A model generated the notes under the pieces. That model saw only the letters and a list, made by a program, of their open reading frames with translations, was not told the DNA's origin and searched no databases. A stretch of 38,576 nt of DNA from Brevibacillus sp. GTDB taxonomy: Bacteria > Bacillota > Bacilli > Brevibacillales > Brevibacillaceae. Location of the stretch: the NCBI GenBank assembly GCA_029240815.1, contig JARDZO010000138.1:1-38576 (forward strand), in the 5' to 3' direction. Made by a program: the position numbers and the translations under genes. This document shows, in pieces, positions 8,714-16,394 of this stretch (position 1 is the stretch's first letter; each line of letters starts with the position of its first letter).

Positions 8714-9310
8714 ATGAAGAAATATGCGTGGATTCAGGGGCTCTTGCTCCTGTTTGTTGCTGTGCTCGGCGGCTGCAATCCCATTACCGCTTCTCCTGAG
8801 CAGGTACAAGGACTGACAAAAGAAGAAGCAGCTCAAATTGCTTCCGCCGCTGTGAGACAATACTATCACGTCGAAGTGAACACAACCGATCGGGTCATCA
8901 CACTGGATGATCCAGCAAAGCTCGTGGAAGCGACGACAGGAGAGCCGATTTTCAGAGGAATTCCTGTCCACGTCGTCATGAACCGTGAGCCTCAAGTGGG
9001 TGAAGTCTCTGCCTTCCACGCCATTATTGACCCGAAGTCCAGGCAAGCGCTCTCGGTGTCCATCGATATTGCCGGGCAAAATGGAGAACAGACGGCAAAA
9101 GCGTTGACAGAAGCCGATCTGGAAAAAGCCGCAGCGGAGTTTATCCGCGCCCAGAAGCTGCTCACCCCGACAACCTTTCAACTGGTCAAAGCATCCTACG
9201 CCAATCCTGATGATCTCAAACGCTATTTTTATTATACGGACGGACTCCAAGCGATCGCGATCGGAGTCGATACGCAATTGCAGCAAGTAGTGACCTTCAC
9301 TTATATCTAA
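8714..9310 (+). CDS. Secreted lipoprotein of unknown function
   Basis: A 198-residue protein with a lipoprotein signal peptide: MKKYAWIQ, a hydrophobic core, and the lipobox LGGC at about residues 17-20, so it should be tethered outside the membrane. GGAGGG precedes the ATG at 8714, making the longer frame from 8684 unlikely. The mature part is small, mixed and charged, with a DPKSRQALSVSID stretch typical of small extracytoplasmic alpha/beta domains such as PepSY-like folds; that comparison is weak. It stands alone with its own terminator. The 174 bases before it, divergent from DUF169, hold no gene. Confidence 0.75.
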   Translation: MKKYAWIQGLLLLFVAVLGGCNPITASPEQVQGLTKEEAAQIASAAVRQYYHVEVNTTDRVITLDDPAKLVEATTGEPIFRGIPVHVVMNREPQVGEVSAFHAIIDPKSRQALSVSIDIAGQNGEQTAKALTEADLEKAAAEFIRAQKLLTPTTFQLVKASYANPDDLKRYFYYTDGLQAIAIGVDTQLQQVVTFTYI

Positions 9311-9318
9311 AACAATGA

Positions 9319-9350
9319 ATACAGCGGGGCATCAATTCCCGCTGTATTTT
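9319..9350 (+). terminator. Bidirectional terminator shared with a gene remnant
   Basis: ATACAGCGGG (9319-9328) pairs perfectly with CCCGCTGTAT (9338-9347), followed by T residues. It ends the lipoprotein transcript. One arm also encodes the YSG of the remnant protein tail on the minus strand. Confidence 0.9.
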
Positions 9351-9454
9351 TGTTCGATCTCCGCTTTTATTTCCTGATAGGTTTCGTTTGGCCAGGATTT
9401 AGGCGAAGCCTTAGTATACTGGATAGGAAAATATAAATTCCTATCTGTCCCCAT
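9332..9454 (-). pseudogene. Remnant of the 3' end of a vWA lipoprotein gene
   Basis: The minus-strand frame ATG 9452-9454 to TGA 9332-9334 gives 40 codons ending ETYQEIKAEIEQKYSGN. The neighbouring vWA protein ends KTYQEMRVEIDQKYSGN, so the last 17 residues are nearly identical while the upstream part is unrelated. This is best read as a duplicated tail left by recombination between vWA gene copies. It lies directly downstream of the intact copy. Confidence 0.75.
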
Positions 9455-9465
9455 CTCGGAAAACG

Positions 9466-10776
9466 CTAATTGCCGCTATACTTCTGGTCGATCTCTACTC
9501 TCATTTCCTGGTACGTTTTGTTGGTGAGATTGACTAAATAATCCTTGAGCTCCTCCTTCGCTCGGGTCGCCAACTCTTCCCGATCTTCTCTTTTTTGCGT
9601 AAGATACGTCCGTGCTTCATTCCCGATTTTCCCTATGCTGACCAAATAATCGATAGACGCCCCGATGTTCAGACTCTCCCGCCAATTTTTCTCGTACCAG
9701 TCACGGTCGTAGGCATCGATCCACTTTCTTCTGTCGATAAGAACGGCATCCATCTCGGTCAACGCGTCTTTCTTCCACTGCTCCCACTTCTGTGCAATCT
9801 CTTTGGCCCTCTCCAGCTCCCGTTTAAATTGCTCTTGGTTGGTCACATTCGCGTATAATCCTTCCGATGCTTTCGCAATCTCCTTCAGTTGCTTTTGCCC
9901 CTCGGCATTGACGTCAAAACCAATCACATTGAGCAGCGGCATGATTTTGGACTGAGACAGCTCTTTGGCTACGGCTGCCGGATCGCCGCCGCATGTCTCG
10001 ATGCCGTCACTGACGAGATAAATCACGTTGGTGTTCTTGTCCGCTTCATAGAGGGCCAAATCACCCTGAGCGAGACGAAGCGAATGAGCAATCGAGGTCC
10101 AGCCGGTCGGTTCAAACAGATCGAGAGCGTCATCCAGCTTTTCGGCATCATACGACTGTAGTTGGTATACCAAATCACTGCTGCTGCAGGAAAGCTGCTT
10201 GTGGGCATCAGCCCCGCTTCCTTTATGACCATAGACGCGCAAAGAAACTTTTGCCTCCTCGGGAAGAGCTTCCGCAAATTCCTTGATCGCTTCCTTGGCC
10301 AGCTCCATTTTAGTTTTGTCCCCGATCTTTTCCGCCATGCTTCCGCTCGCGTCCAAGACAATTTCGACGTTAAAATTTTCCCGAAATTGAAATCTCGCGT
10401 CTCCCACATCCGGACTGCCGAAAGAAGCCATCCGCCAGCGGTCCACGACCATTTGGGGACTCAGGTAGTCTTCTGCGAACAACCCCAGCAATTCCGTCCA
10501 GTACAACTCTGACAAGGATGTGTCCATGCCATCCATTAGCGGCGGCAAGCGGTCCAATATTTTCGCAATTTCTTCGCGATGGGGATACTGCGCATGATAA
10601 AAGGCCGCACCTGATAACGGTCCGGGCTGTGCAGCGATTAATTCCTGCGCGGTTTGCGGCATGCGAGGAAGCTCTGGCGACGAGCCTGTGACCGCAGCCC
10701 CAAGCGAACAGCCGCCAAGCGACAGGGCAAGGACCATGCTGCACGCCATGCGTTTCCCTCTGTGTTTCCATGCCAT
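9466..10776 (-). CDS. vWA-domain lipoprotein of the Tad locus (copy 2)
   Basis: A 436-residue lipoprotein: ATG 10774-10776 follows GGAGGGGAGG, and the signal peptide ends in the lipobox LGGC. An N-terminal helical region leads to a von Willebrand factor A domain starting FNVEIVLDASGSM, whose DASGS is the MIDAS metal site, with the supporting threonine in GWTS and aspartate in VSDGIETCGG. Two cysteines (LSCSSS and IETCGG) may form a disulfide near the metal site. A charged, probably coiled C-terminal tail ends KYSGN. It is last of the Tad transcript. In Gram-negative Tad systems the vWA domain is part of TadG; here it is a separate lipoprotein. Likely role: metal-dependent adhesion or pilus anchoring at the cell surface. 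Confidence 0.85.
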   Translation of the reverse strand: MAWKHRGKRMACSMVLALSLGGCSLGAAVTGSSPELPRMPQTAQELIAAQPGPLSGAAFYHAQYPHREEIAKILDRLPPLMDGMDTSLSELYWTELLGLFAEDYLSPQMVVDRWRMASFGSPDVGDARFQFRENFNVEIVLDASGSMAEKIGDKTKMELAKEAIKEFAEALPEEAKVSLRVYGHKGSGADAHKQLSCSSSDLVYQLQSYDAEKLDDALDLFEPTGWTSIAHSLRLAQGDLALYEADKNTNVIYLVSDGIETCGGDPAAVAKELSQSKIMPLLNVIGFDVNAEGQKQLKEIAKASEGLYANVTNQEQFKRELERAKEIAQKWEQWKKDALTEMDAVLIDRRKWIDAYDRDWYEKNWRESLNIGASIDYLVSIGKIGNEARTYLTQKREDREELATRAKEELKDYLVNLTNKTYQEMRVEIDQKYSGN

Positions 10777-10820
10777 AGGAATCCTCCCCTCCATGATGCC
10801 GTTGTACCGGTTTTGATCTG

Positions 10821-11486
10821 TTACAGGGAAATAGAACGGTCGGGCCAACCTAAATCCGCTACAAAACCGATCCGCCTGCTCTCACCCGTCTGATACACCT
10901 GCTCCACATGCTCCGGCATGAAATCAAGGCCAAAGGTTTTGCTCTCATATCGAACCGACGTCCTCACTTCGATGCGCCGGTCACTATTGAACAGCTTCAC
11001 GTACGATCCAGCCTGCGTTGCCTGGTTCCTGTCCAGAATATCTGTGGCCACGCCCGGAATCTCATGGAAGGCTTGCTCCAAACCGAATAAGACTCGCATT
11101 TTCAGATCGGGATAGATCGGCATGGTGTAGAGCAAGACATTATCGATTGCCTGGTAACGCACTTCGCTATGGGACCAATCCGGATTCGCCGCCCGAATTG
11201 AGCTCTCCGCCGTTTCTACCAGCTCCCAGATAAATACCGGGTCCACGAGACTTTTGATAGATAGATCGTACTTATGAATCGCTTCTTCCATTTCCTTATA
11301 AATGATTTGGGTAGCCGTCAGACTGACCTGCTGCGCACTGTTCGCGGCCACCTCCTTGTCGACGAAAACCGTGGAAAAGTTAAACAGAAGCGTGAAAATG
11401 ATGAGAAGCATGAAGAAAAAAATGGTCATCACAAAGATCGTCATGTTGCCGCGCTCGTTGCGTAAGTGCCTGATAACCAGCTGCAT
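10821..11486 (-). CDS. TadE/TadG-like minor pseudopilin
   Basis: A 221-residue protein with the layout of Tad minor pilins: a short basic head ending ERGN, then a hydrophobic helix (MTIFVMTIFFFMLLIIFTLLFNF), then an extracytoplasmic domain. No vWA domain is present, so the TadG role seems divided between this and the vWA lipoproteins. Its ATG directly follows the TAG of the upstream pseudopilin, indicating coupled translation. It is probably assembled into or beneath the pilus. Confidence 0.75.
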   Translation of the reverse strand: MQLVIRHLRNERGNMTIFVMTIFFFMLLIIFTLLFNFSTVFVDKEVAANSAQQVSLTATQIIYKEMEEAIHKYDLSIKSLVDPVFIWELVETAESSIRAANPDWSHSEVRYQAIDNVLLYTMPIYPDLKMRVLFGLEQAFHEIPGVATDILDRNQATQAGSYVKLFNSDRRIEVRTSVRYESKTFGLDFMPEHVEQVYQTGESRRIGFVADLGWPDRSISL

Positions 11487-11900
11487 CTAATGGATCACCC
11501 GTCCTTGGAGCTCCCTGCTGAAAGAAATGACCCTGTCTTCCTCTTTCATGTTGTCTTTCATGAAATCAGGGAGAAAAAACAATTCCATATTCACACCGAC
11601 TTTAGCCGTAAAGTAACTGCCGTCACCGGAAATGCCGGAATTTCCGCTATGAAAGGCAATGCCTCCGCCAGCACTGCCTACGATATCCCGGGCGGCATCC
11701 ATCGCTTCGCCGGAATTTCCGGTGATGGCATACACCTTAGCTGCCTCATTGGCTGCCGCCTGGGCGATGATCACTCCATACACGCCTGTCAGGAACTGCC
11801 ACAAAATCAGCAGGATCAATAGGACGAACGGCAGGATGCCAATAAACTCCACAGTTGCGGAGCCTTTTTCATTTTTCATGAATCTGCCTGTTCTTTGCAT
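11487..11900 (-). CDS. tadE: TadE-like pseudopilin
   Basis: A 137-residue TadE family protein. The start at 11900 has GGAGGTGA 8 bases upstream; the frame is open further upstream but without support. The head MQRTGRFMKNEKGSATVEFIGIL carries the class III-like GSATVEF motif in which the glycine precedes cleavage and the glutamate is at +5, followed by a hydrophobic stretch. The glycine-rich middle (GNSGISGDG) and the short tail would be outside the membrane. It is a probable substrate of the prepilin peptidase at 21748-22215. Confidence 0.85.
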   Translation of the reverse strand: MQRTGRFMKNEKGSATVEFIGILPFVLLILLILWQFLTGVYGVIIAQAAANEAAKVYAITGNSGEAMDAARDIVGSAGGGIAFHSGNSGISGDGSYFTAKVGVNMELFFLPDFMKDNMKEEDRVISFSRELQGRVIH

Positions 11901-11931
11901 AGCTACCGTCACCTCCAAAGACGAAAAACGT

Positions 11932-12639
11932 TTATCCTTCCAGTGCCACATCCTCCGTGGTCCGTACCGTCTCTGTGCTCCATTTTTGCGCATACATGGT
12001 GAACAGGACGGCGATAAACGGGAATAGAATGACATAGAGCAACAGCTGGGTGAAAAACACGGCGCCGAAGCTTGTCGTTATAAAAGTGACGGAAAAAAGT
12101 CCGATGATACTTATGCCCCATTCAATCGCACTCGTCAAAATGATCAGCCCAAGAATCGGGACAAAATTCCTTTTTCCCATATCGAGCGCGGTGCGGATAC
12201 ATTGCCAGGGCGTATTTCTTTTCATGACGACTAGATAGGGAGTGAGGTAAAACAAGATCATCACGATCAATCCTGGCACCACAAACAGGACCATTCCCAC
12301 ACTTACCGCACACACATACACAATGCCAAAGAGAAAAACAGAGAAGCCATGCTCGGCAAAAGCGCGAAATGCCCTGCCCAATGGCCGTTCCTCTCCTTCC
12401 CCCTCACTTAAAACAAACTGGGCGAACGGAATCTGCGCAACCGTCAAAAAAAGCAGCAGCAGAAACAGATTGAAAAAACTGGATACAGCTTTCGCTCCGG
12501 TGAGTGCCGTCAAAAAATTCACGTAGTTGATCGTCATGTTGTGCACAATCATAAAGGGCAACACGATCACAGCAGACAGCAGCAGCAGCGACTCAATATG
12601 GCGTGCATAAAAATGAATACTCTCCTTGATCGGATTCAC
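11932..12639 (-). CDS. Polytopic membrane protein of the Tad locus
   Basis: A 235-residue integral membrane protein with about six hydrophobic segments, for example SLLLLSAVIVLPFMIVHNM, LFLLLLFLTVAQIPF and VGMVLFVVPGLIVMILFYLTPYLVV. The last segment, followed by an amphipathic KRNTPWQCIRTALDMGKRNF, is typical of the YciC/DUF975-like group of membrane proteins. It starts at GTG 12637-12639 after GGGGGAGGGG. A role in pilus assembly is inferred only from its place between tadE and the unknown soluble gene. Confidence 0.65.
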   Translation of the reverse strand: MNPIKESIHFYARHIESLLLLSAVIVLPFMIVHNMTINYVNFLTALTGAKAVSSFFNLFLLLLFLTVAQIPFAQFVLSEGEGEERPLGRAFRAFAEHGFSVFLFGIVYVCAVSVGMVLFVVPGLIVMILFYLTPYLVVMKRNTPWQCIRTALDMGKRNFVPILGLIILTSAIEWGISIIGLFSVTFITTSFGAVFFTQLLLYVILFPFIAVLFTMYAQKWSTETVRTTEDVALEG

Positions 12640-12669
12640 GGCTTTCCCCTCCCCCGTATTTCGCCTTCC

Positions 12670-13512
12670 TTAAGGATTTCGCAGGATGGAAATGACCAAA
12701 CGCTGAAACAATGCCTCATTCTGCTCCCGGTAGGATTCAGCTAATTGGTCTGCTGTTTGGAAGGACACGGCCGTAGTCTCAAAGCTTCGCACAGATTCAT
12801 CATTGGTCTTTCGCAACCGTTCGTCCTTGTAGTTGCGAAGCAACTCGCTCAATTTCTTTCGTGTTTTCTGCATGTCTTGATCAAGCGGAAAGTCTGTGCT
12901 AGCAAAATAAGCATCCAGCCTATCCACCGCTCCTCTGATCTCCACCTGCTTGCGCAACCGCTCATACAAAATGAAATCCGACTCATACAGCACATCGCGA
13001 AGCGCCGTTTCATCCTCAGGGATCACGTAACCGCGCGCAAGCATCTGATTGTGATGACGCATCCCTTTTTCATAGACGTCCCGCAGCCGATCACGACTCA
13101 GCACCACGTCGTTGCAAACGTCCATCACCTCGAGCGCATCCCGGCGGGTCTGCGCATCCATGCCAGCTTCACAATACGGAAGCAGGGCACGCAGACAGTC
13201 CCGCTTCTGCTCATACATCCAGACCGGCTTTTCCTTATCGCCCGCGAAGTCCTTGGTAAAATTGATGACGGCATTATTATGTGACATGAACAGACGCACG
13301 ACTGGCCGAGCTTCCTCGCGCGGTACGACAGCCCCGTCCGGTCTTACGATGAGGTATCCGACCGCTTCGTCCTTGCCCCATCGCCAGTACTGCACATTGT
13401 AGTAAAATTGATCATTCATCTGGACGGCGTGCTGGAACAATTCGGGTTTTTCCAGCAATCGCTTGTATGCTTTGATCTGTGCACGCACTTGTGCGGTCTC
13501 GGTTACCTTCAT
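12670..13512 (-). CDS. Unknown soluble protein of the Tad locus
   Basis: A 280-residue protein without signal peptide or membrane segment. An N-terminal alpha/beta portion (FYYNVQYWRWGKDEAVGYLIVRPDGAVV) is followed by a long charged, helical C-terminal half rich in Arg, Glu and Asp, with possible coiled coil (RKKLSELLRNYKDERLRK). GGGAGG stands about 10 bases before the ATG. I do not recognise the family. Same-strand packing between the secreted protein and the membrane protein suggests it acts with them, perhaps on the cytoplasmic face. Confidence 0.6.
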   Translation of the reverse strand: MKVTETAQVRAQIKAYKRLLEKPELFQHAVQMNDQFYYNVQYWRWGKDEAVGYLIVRPDGAVVPREEARPVVRLFMSHNNAVINFTKDFAGDKEKPVWMYEQKRDCLRALLPYCEAGMDAQTRRDALEVMDVCNDVVLSRDRLRDVYEKGMRHHNQMLARGYVIPEDETALRDVLYESDFILYERLRKQVEIRGAVDRLDAYFASTDFPLDQDMQKTRKKLSELLRNYKDERLRKTNDESVRSFETTAVSFQTADQLAESYREQNEALFQRLVISILRNP

Positions 13513-13528
13513 CGATCAAAAACCTCCC

Positions 13529-14595
13529 TTATGCAAAGATGGACTTCACCCATCCGACTACTTTGCTTACCCCTTCGCGAATGCCTCGACTGACGGCTCC
13601 TCCCGAAAGTTTGTCGCTCCACTTCACCAGTCGGCTCAATCCCCAAAGAACGGCACCGGAAACTACGAGAACACCGGCTACCGCCTGTCCTCCAGGTATG
13701 ACAGAGGCGATGACGCCCGCATCCATCATTGTACTGCCCAAGCTTCCTACACCATCCACAAACTTTTCATTCTGCTTATCCTCGCTCAAACTGGAATCAA
13801 ACGCCTGATCGAATTTCGTGAATGTGTCAAATGCGTCAAATGGAAGACTGATGGCGGCAATTCCTACATTCAATCCCGTGACAATTCCGGGCACCCTGAC
13901 CGCATTGGCTGCATTGGCTGCATTGGCTGCATTGGCTGCATTGGAAAACGATCGTTGGGCGTTCACGTTACCTGCCAGCGCGTTCGGATTTTGCTTTAAG
14001 ACAAACTGGTAGGCATCATAAGCCCCCTTCGCGTCCAAGCCATCCAGAGTCAAGCCGGTGAGGTTTCCCCAAGCCGTATCTTTTACTCCAATATCAATTC
14101 CTTTTACACCGAGTTGCAGCAAGAAAAGCCCATAACCCCCGGCCCCGCCGCGAAGATCGACCTCCCCCTGCTCAATCAAGCTTGCAGAGTAGCCCAGCGT
14201 TCCTCCCACCACATCCTTGAACGACAGCTTCAACACGTCGTAACCCTGCGTTTCGCCGAAAGGCACCGATGGAGGGGGCGCGAGGGGATTCGGGTCAATG
14301 TTCGGGGCACTTCCGCTTGTCGTTTGCGGACCTGGCGCAGTGCTATTTGGTGTCTGCAATTGCGGAGGTGTCCCCCCTGGGCTTTGCAGCTGAGGCACCT
14401 CGCCATTTGGCGCGTCTAAGACGGGTACCGATGCATCAGGAGCCTGCTTTCCCACTGCGGTGTCTGTATATCCGGTATCTGATAGTTAGGAGCCTGCAGC
14501 TGGGGTACCTGTATAGACGCCGCAAGCACAGCGCCGGGAAAGAGATTGATCACCAGAATGAAAAAGGCGAAGATTCCTGCGAGTAGGGATCTCAT
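13529..14595 (-). pseudogene. Proline-rich secreted protein, interrupted by a one-base frameshift
   Basis: ATG 14593-14595 (GAGGAG upstream) begins a classical signal peptide (MRSLLAGIFAFFILVINLFPGAVLAA) followed by VPQLQAPNYQIPDIQTPQ. At about 14455 the frame shifts and continues in another frame as GKQAPDASVPVLDAP and more P-Q-L-Q-rich units, so the two parts clearly belong together. Adding one base (CAG-GTG-GGA) restores one frame. The mature protein has a proline-glutamine stalk (about 80 residues), a glycine-rich hydrophobic domain, an alanine-asparagine repeat and an amphipathic tail ending KVVGWVKSIFA. I recognise no family. Between vWA genes in a Tad locus, it could be a cell-wall-spanning or adhesive part. 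As sequenced, only a 60-residue secreted peptide or an unexported body could be made. Confidence 0.75.
13902..13944. repeat. 9-bp tandem repeat inside the proline-rich secreted gene
   Basis: GCATTGGCT is repeated 4.8 times without mismatch. On the coding strand it encodes Ala-Asn-Ala units (SNAANAANAANAANAV). Because the unit is three codons, gain or loss by slippage would alter length but keep the frame. Confidence 0.95.
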
Positions 14596-14636
14596 AACTC
14601 TTCTCCTCACAAATCCTATCCTCCCTGTCCGAAAAC

Positions 14637-15918
14637 CTAATTTCCTTTCACATTCTCGCTAAACTGTTTGTTAATGGCATCGATAGCTTCCTTATAAGAA
14701 CTTCTCTCTGGAAGCGATGCTTTGCCACTTGGAACCAAACTCGCTGATCGCCACTTCCCGTGCGATCGTATCGGAAAGAGCCTCATAGGAGGTCCCTGCC
14801 TTCCACTGCTCCCACTTGCGGGCGATTTTGCTTGCCTGTTCAAACTCCTTTTGCAGTTCTTTCTGATCCTGGATCAACACGAAGCGTCCACCGGCCGCCT
14901 GTGCTACCTGCTTGAGCTGCTGTTGGCCTGCGCCATCCGTTCCGAATCCGACCACATTGACGATTGGGGTAATCTCAGAGACAGCCAGCTGTTTCGCTGT
15001 CTCGACGGGATTGCCGCCGCACGTTTCTATGCCATCGCTGACCAGATAGATGATGTTGGTGTTTTGCTCCCCTTTGAATGGTCGCAGATCTTCTTGCGCT
15101 TGTTGCAAGGCAAGGCCAATCGGAGTCCATCCAGCCGGTTTGAATTGACTCAACGAAGATTGCAATTTTCCTTTATCAAAGGCCGCAAGCGGATACATCA
15201 CTTCGCTGCTGCTGCAGGATAAAGCCTTGTCTCCTTCAGCGCCGCTGCCTTTATGTCCGTATACCCGAAGACCAACACGGGCATCTGCCGGCAGGGTCGC
15301 GGCAAATGCAGCAATCGCTTCTTTTGCAGCTTCCATCCTGGTCTTTCCTTGGGCTTTGGCTGCCATACTGCCGCTGGCGTCCAACACAATCATCACATTG
15401 TACTGTTTCTTGAACTGAAAGCGGGGATCGTCGATGTCCGGATTCCCGAACGAAGACAGTTTGATTTGATCGATAATTTCTTGCGGGTCCGGATAATCCT
15501 CGCCGAAAAGTCCCAGCAGCGCCCGATAATACAGATCGATCGTATCTGGATCAGGGTTTTCGAGATTCGGCAGCTCATGCAGCACTTTTTCGATCTCTTC
15601 ATTCTGCTCGCCATACATCATTCCGGAAAACCGGCCAGGCGGCATGGAATAAAAATCTTCGGCTGTTTCCGGCAATTTGGCAAGCGATTCAGGGATCATC
15701 GCCTGCAAGGCTTGCAGCTGTTCCTCCCGACTTTGCAGATCCGATACAGGTTCTTGCTCCTTGGTTGTCTCTCCTGACGGGACGGGCTCCGTATTTGCCG
15801 GCTGTGTGGGAGGCGCCTGGTTGACAACAGCAGGCTTGCCATCATCGGAAGAACAAGCATGCAAAGTCAGCAAACTGATCAGGAGGATGACGGATAGGAT
15901 GGGTTTGATGGATTTCAC
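14637..15918 (-). pseudogene. vWA-domain lipoprotein of the Tad locus (copy 1), frameshifted near its C-terminus
   Basis: GTG 15916-15918, 9 bases after GGAGG, begins MKSIKPILSVILLISLLTLHAC, a lipoprotein signal with lipobox TLHAC. After a Pro/Thr/Glu-rich linker comes a vWA domain (VMIVLDASGSMAAK, GWTPIG, VSDGIETCGG) closely similar to copy 2, including the RVYGHKGSGA and LSCSSS blocks. The open frame stops at 14692 as REKFL. One base further the sequence continues SYKEAIDAINKQFSENVKGN to TAG 14637-14639, matching the tail pattern K-T-Y-Q-E of copy 2. An extra T at about 14697-14702 (AAGTTCTTAT instead of AAGTCTTAT) explains this. The vWA domain is intact, so the truncated form may still be functional. 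Confidence 0.8.
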
Positions 15919-15970
15919 GACTTCATTCCTCCCCGCTTTTACGGTCAAACGAGTTATGTATGAAGGAGTG

Positions 15971-15996
15971 CTGGCAATATGATACGCGATTGCCAG
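15971..15996 (-). promoter_or_regulatory. Intercistronic hairpin after the pilin gene
   Basis: CTGGCAAT (15971-15978) pairs with ATTGCCAG (15989-15996) across a 10-base loop, 30 bases after the flp stop. It lacks a T-run, so it is more likely a processing or 3'-protection hairpin that allows far more pilin than vWA lipoprotein to be made, or a weak attenuator. Confidence 0.5.
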
Positions 15997-16025
15997 CCTC
16001 CCTGGGCAGGACAAGAAAAGGTTGA

Positions 16026-16238
16026 TTATTCTCCCGCAATGCTTTTAATGAGCTTGGACAAGGTAGAGGAAACAGCGCCACCTACTGCTTCGTCGTCTTT
16101 GAGGAATATTTGCATAGCCCCGAACAAGGCGAGAATGACCCCCGCAAGCGCAATCCACTCAATAGCCTGGGCTCCTCTCTGGTTTTGTAAGGAAACGCTC
16201 AGTTTTGCATACCATTTTTGTACAGAGTTTGTGATCAT
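16026..16238 (-). CDS. flp: Flp-type major pilin
   Basis: A 70-residue Flp/Fap prepilin. A hydrophilic leader of about 21 residues ends NQRG, then AQAIEWIALAGVILALFGAM: cleavage after Gly would leave Glu at +5 and an aromatic Trp at +6 (Tyr in the classic G/XXXXEY motif), followed by the single hydrophobic helix that forms the filament core. The short tail ends LSKLIKSIAGE. GGGGAG precedes the ATG. It stands downstream of the tadC terminator and so probably has its own promoter, fitting the high demand for pilin. Confidence 0.9.
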   Translation of the reverse strand: MITNSVQKWYAKLSVSLQNQRGAQAIEWIALAGVILALFGAMQIFLKDDEAVGGAVSSTLSKLIKSIAGE

Positions 16239-16298
16239 AATTGTTTGCTCCCCTCATGGTTTCTAATTTTTTTAACGGACCTGCCTACGTCATTACTT

Positions 16299-16334
16299 CA
16301 TTCCTTCCTGAGGGGCATCACCTCCTTTACCGGG
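16299..16334 (-). promoter_or_regulatory. Perfect Shine-Dalgarno and mini-ORF leader upstream of flp
   Basis: The flp leader contains AAAGGAGGTGAT (plus-strand complement at 16317-16328), fully complementary to the 16S rRNA tail, but no gene follows. ATG CCC CTC AGG AAG GAA TGA encodes six residues. Its TGA overlaps ATG AAG TAA, which overlaps ATG ACG TAG. It may be a translated leader or ribosome standby site controlling the pilin. Confidence 0.35.
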
Positions 16335-16352
16335 GGGATTAAACGTGGATGT

Positions 16353-16366
16353 GACCGCTTGCGGTC
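16353..16366. promoter_or_regulatory. Palindrome between tadC and flp
   Basis: GACCGC-TT-GCGGTC is a perfect dyad directly beside the tadC terminator palindrome, sharing its GACCG core. It could be an operator for the flp promoter or a second hairpin of the terminator. Confidence 0.4.
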
Positions 16367-16394
16367 AAACAAAACGGTCATGACCGTTTTGTTT
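16367..16394 (-). terminator. Terminator of the tadV-tadC transcript
   Basis: A 28-bp perfect palindrome (AAACAAAACGGTCA and its complement) begins in the tadC stop codon. Read on the minus strand it ends TTTTGTTT, a strong rho-independent terminator, also usable from the other strand. It separates the assembly machinery from the pilin and accessory genes. Confidence 0.8.

Noticed and set aside
13902..13944. Short regular repeats as a CRISPR array
   Set aside because: The 9-bp units are contiguous with no spacers and lie in frame inside a coding region.
13463..13999. Plus-strand open frame of 178 codons with Gly-Cys-Ile repeats
   Set aside because: It is the antisense of the secreted protein gene; the repeat is only the complement of the Ala-Asn-Ala repeat.
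14445..14460. Programmed -1 frameshifting at GGGAAAG in the proline-rich gene
   Set aside because: The incoming frame reads TGG-GAA-AGC, so the heptamer is not positioned as X-XXY-YYZ; a base loss is simpler.
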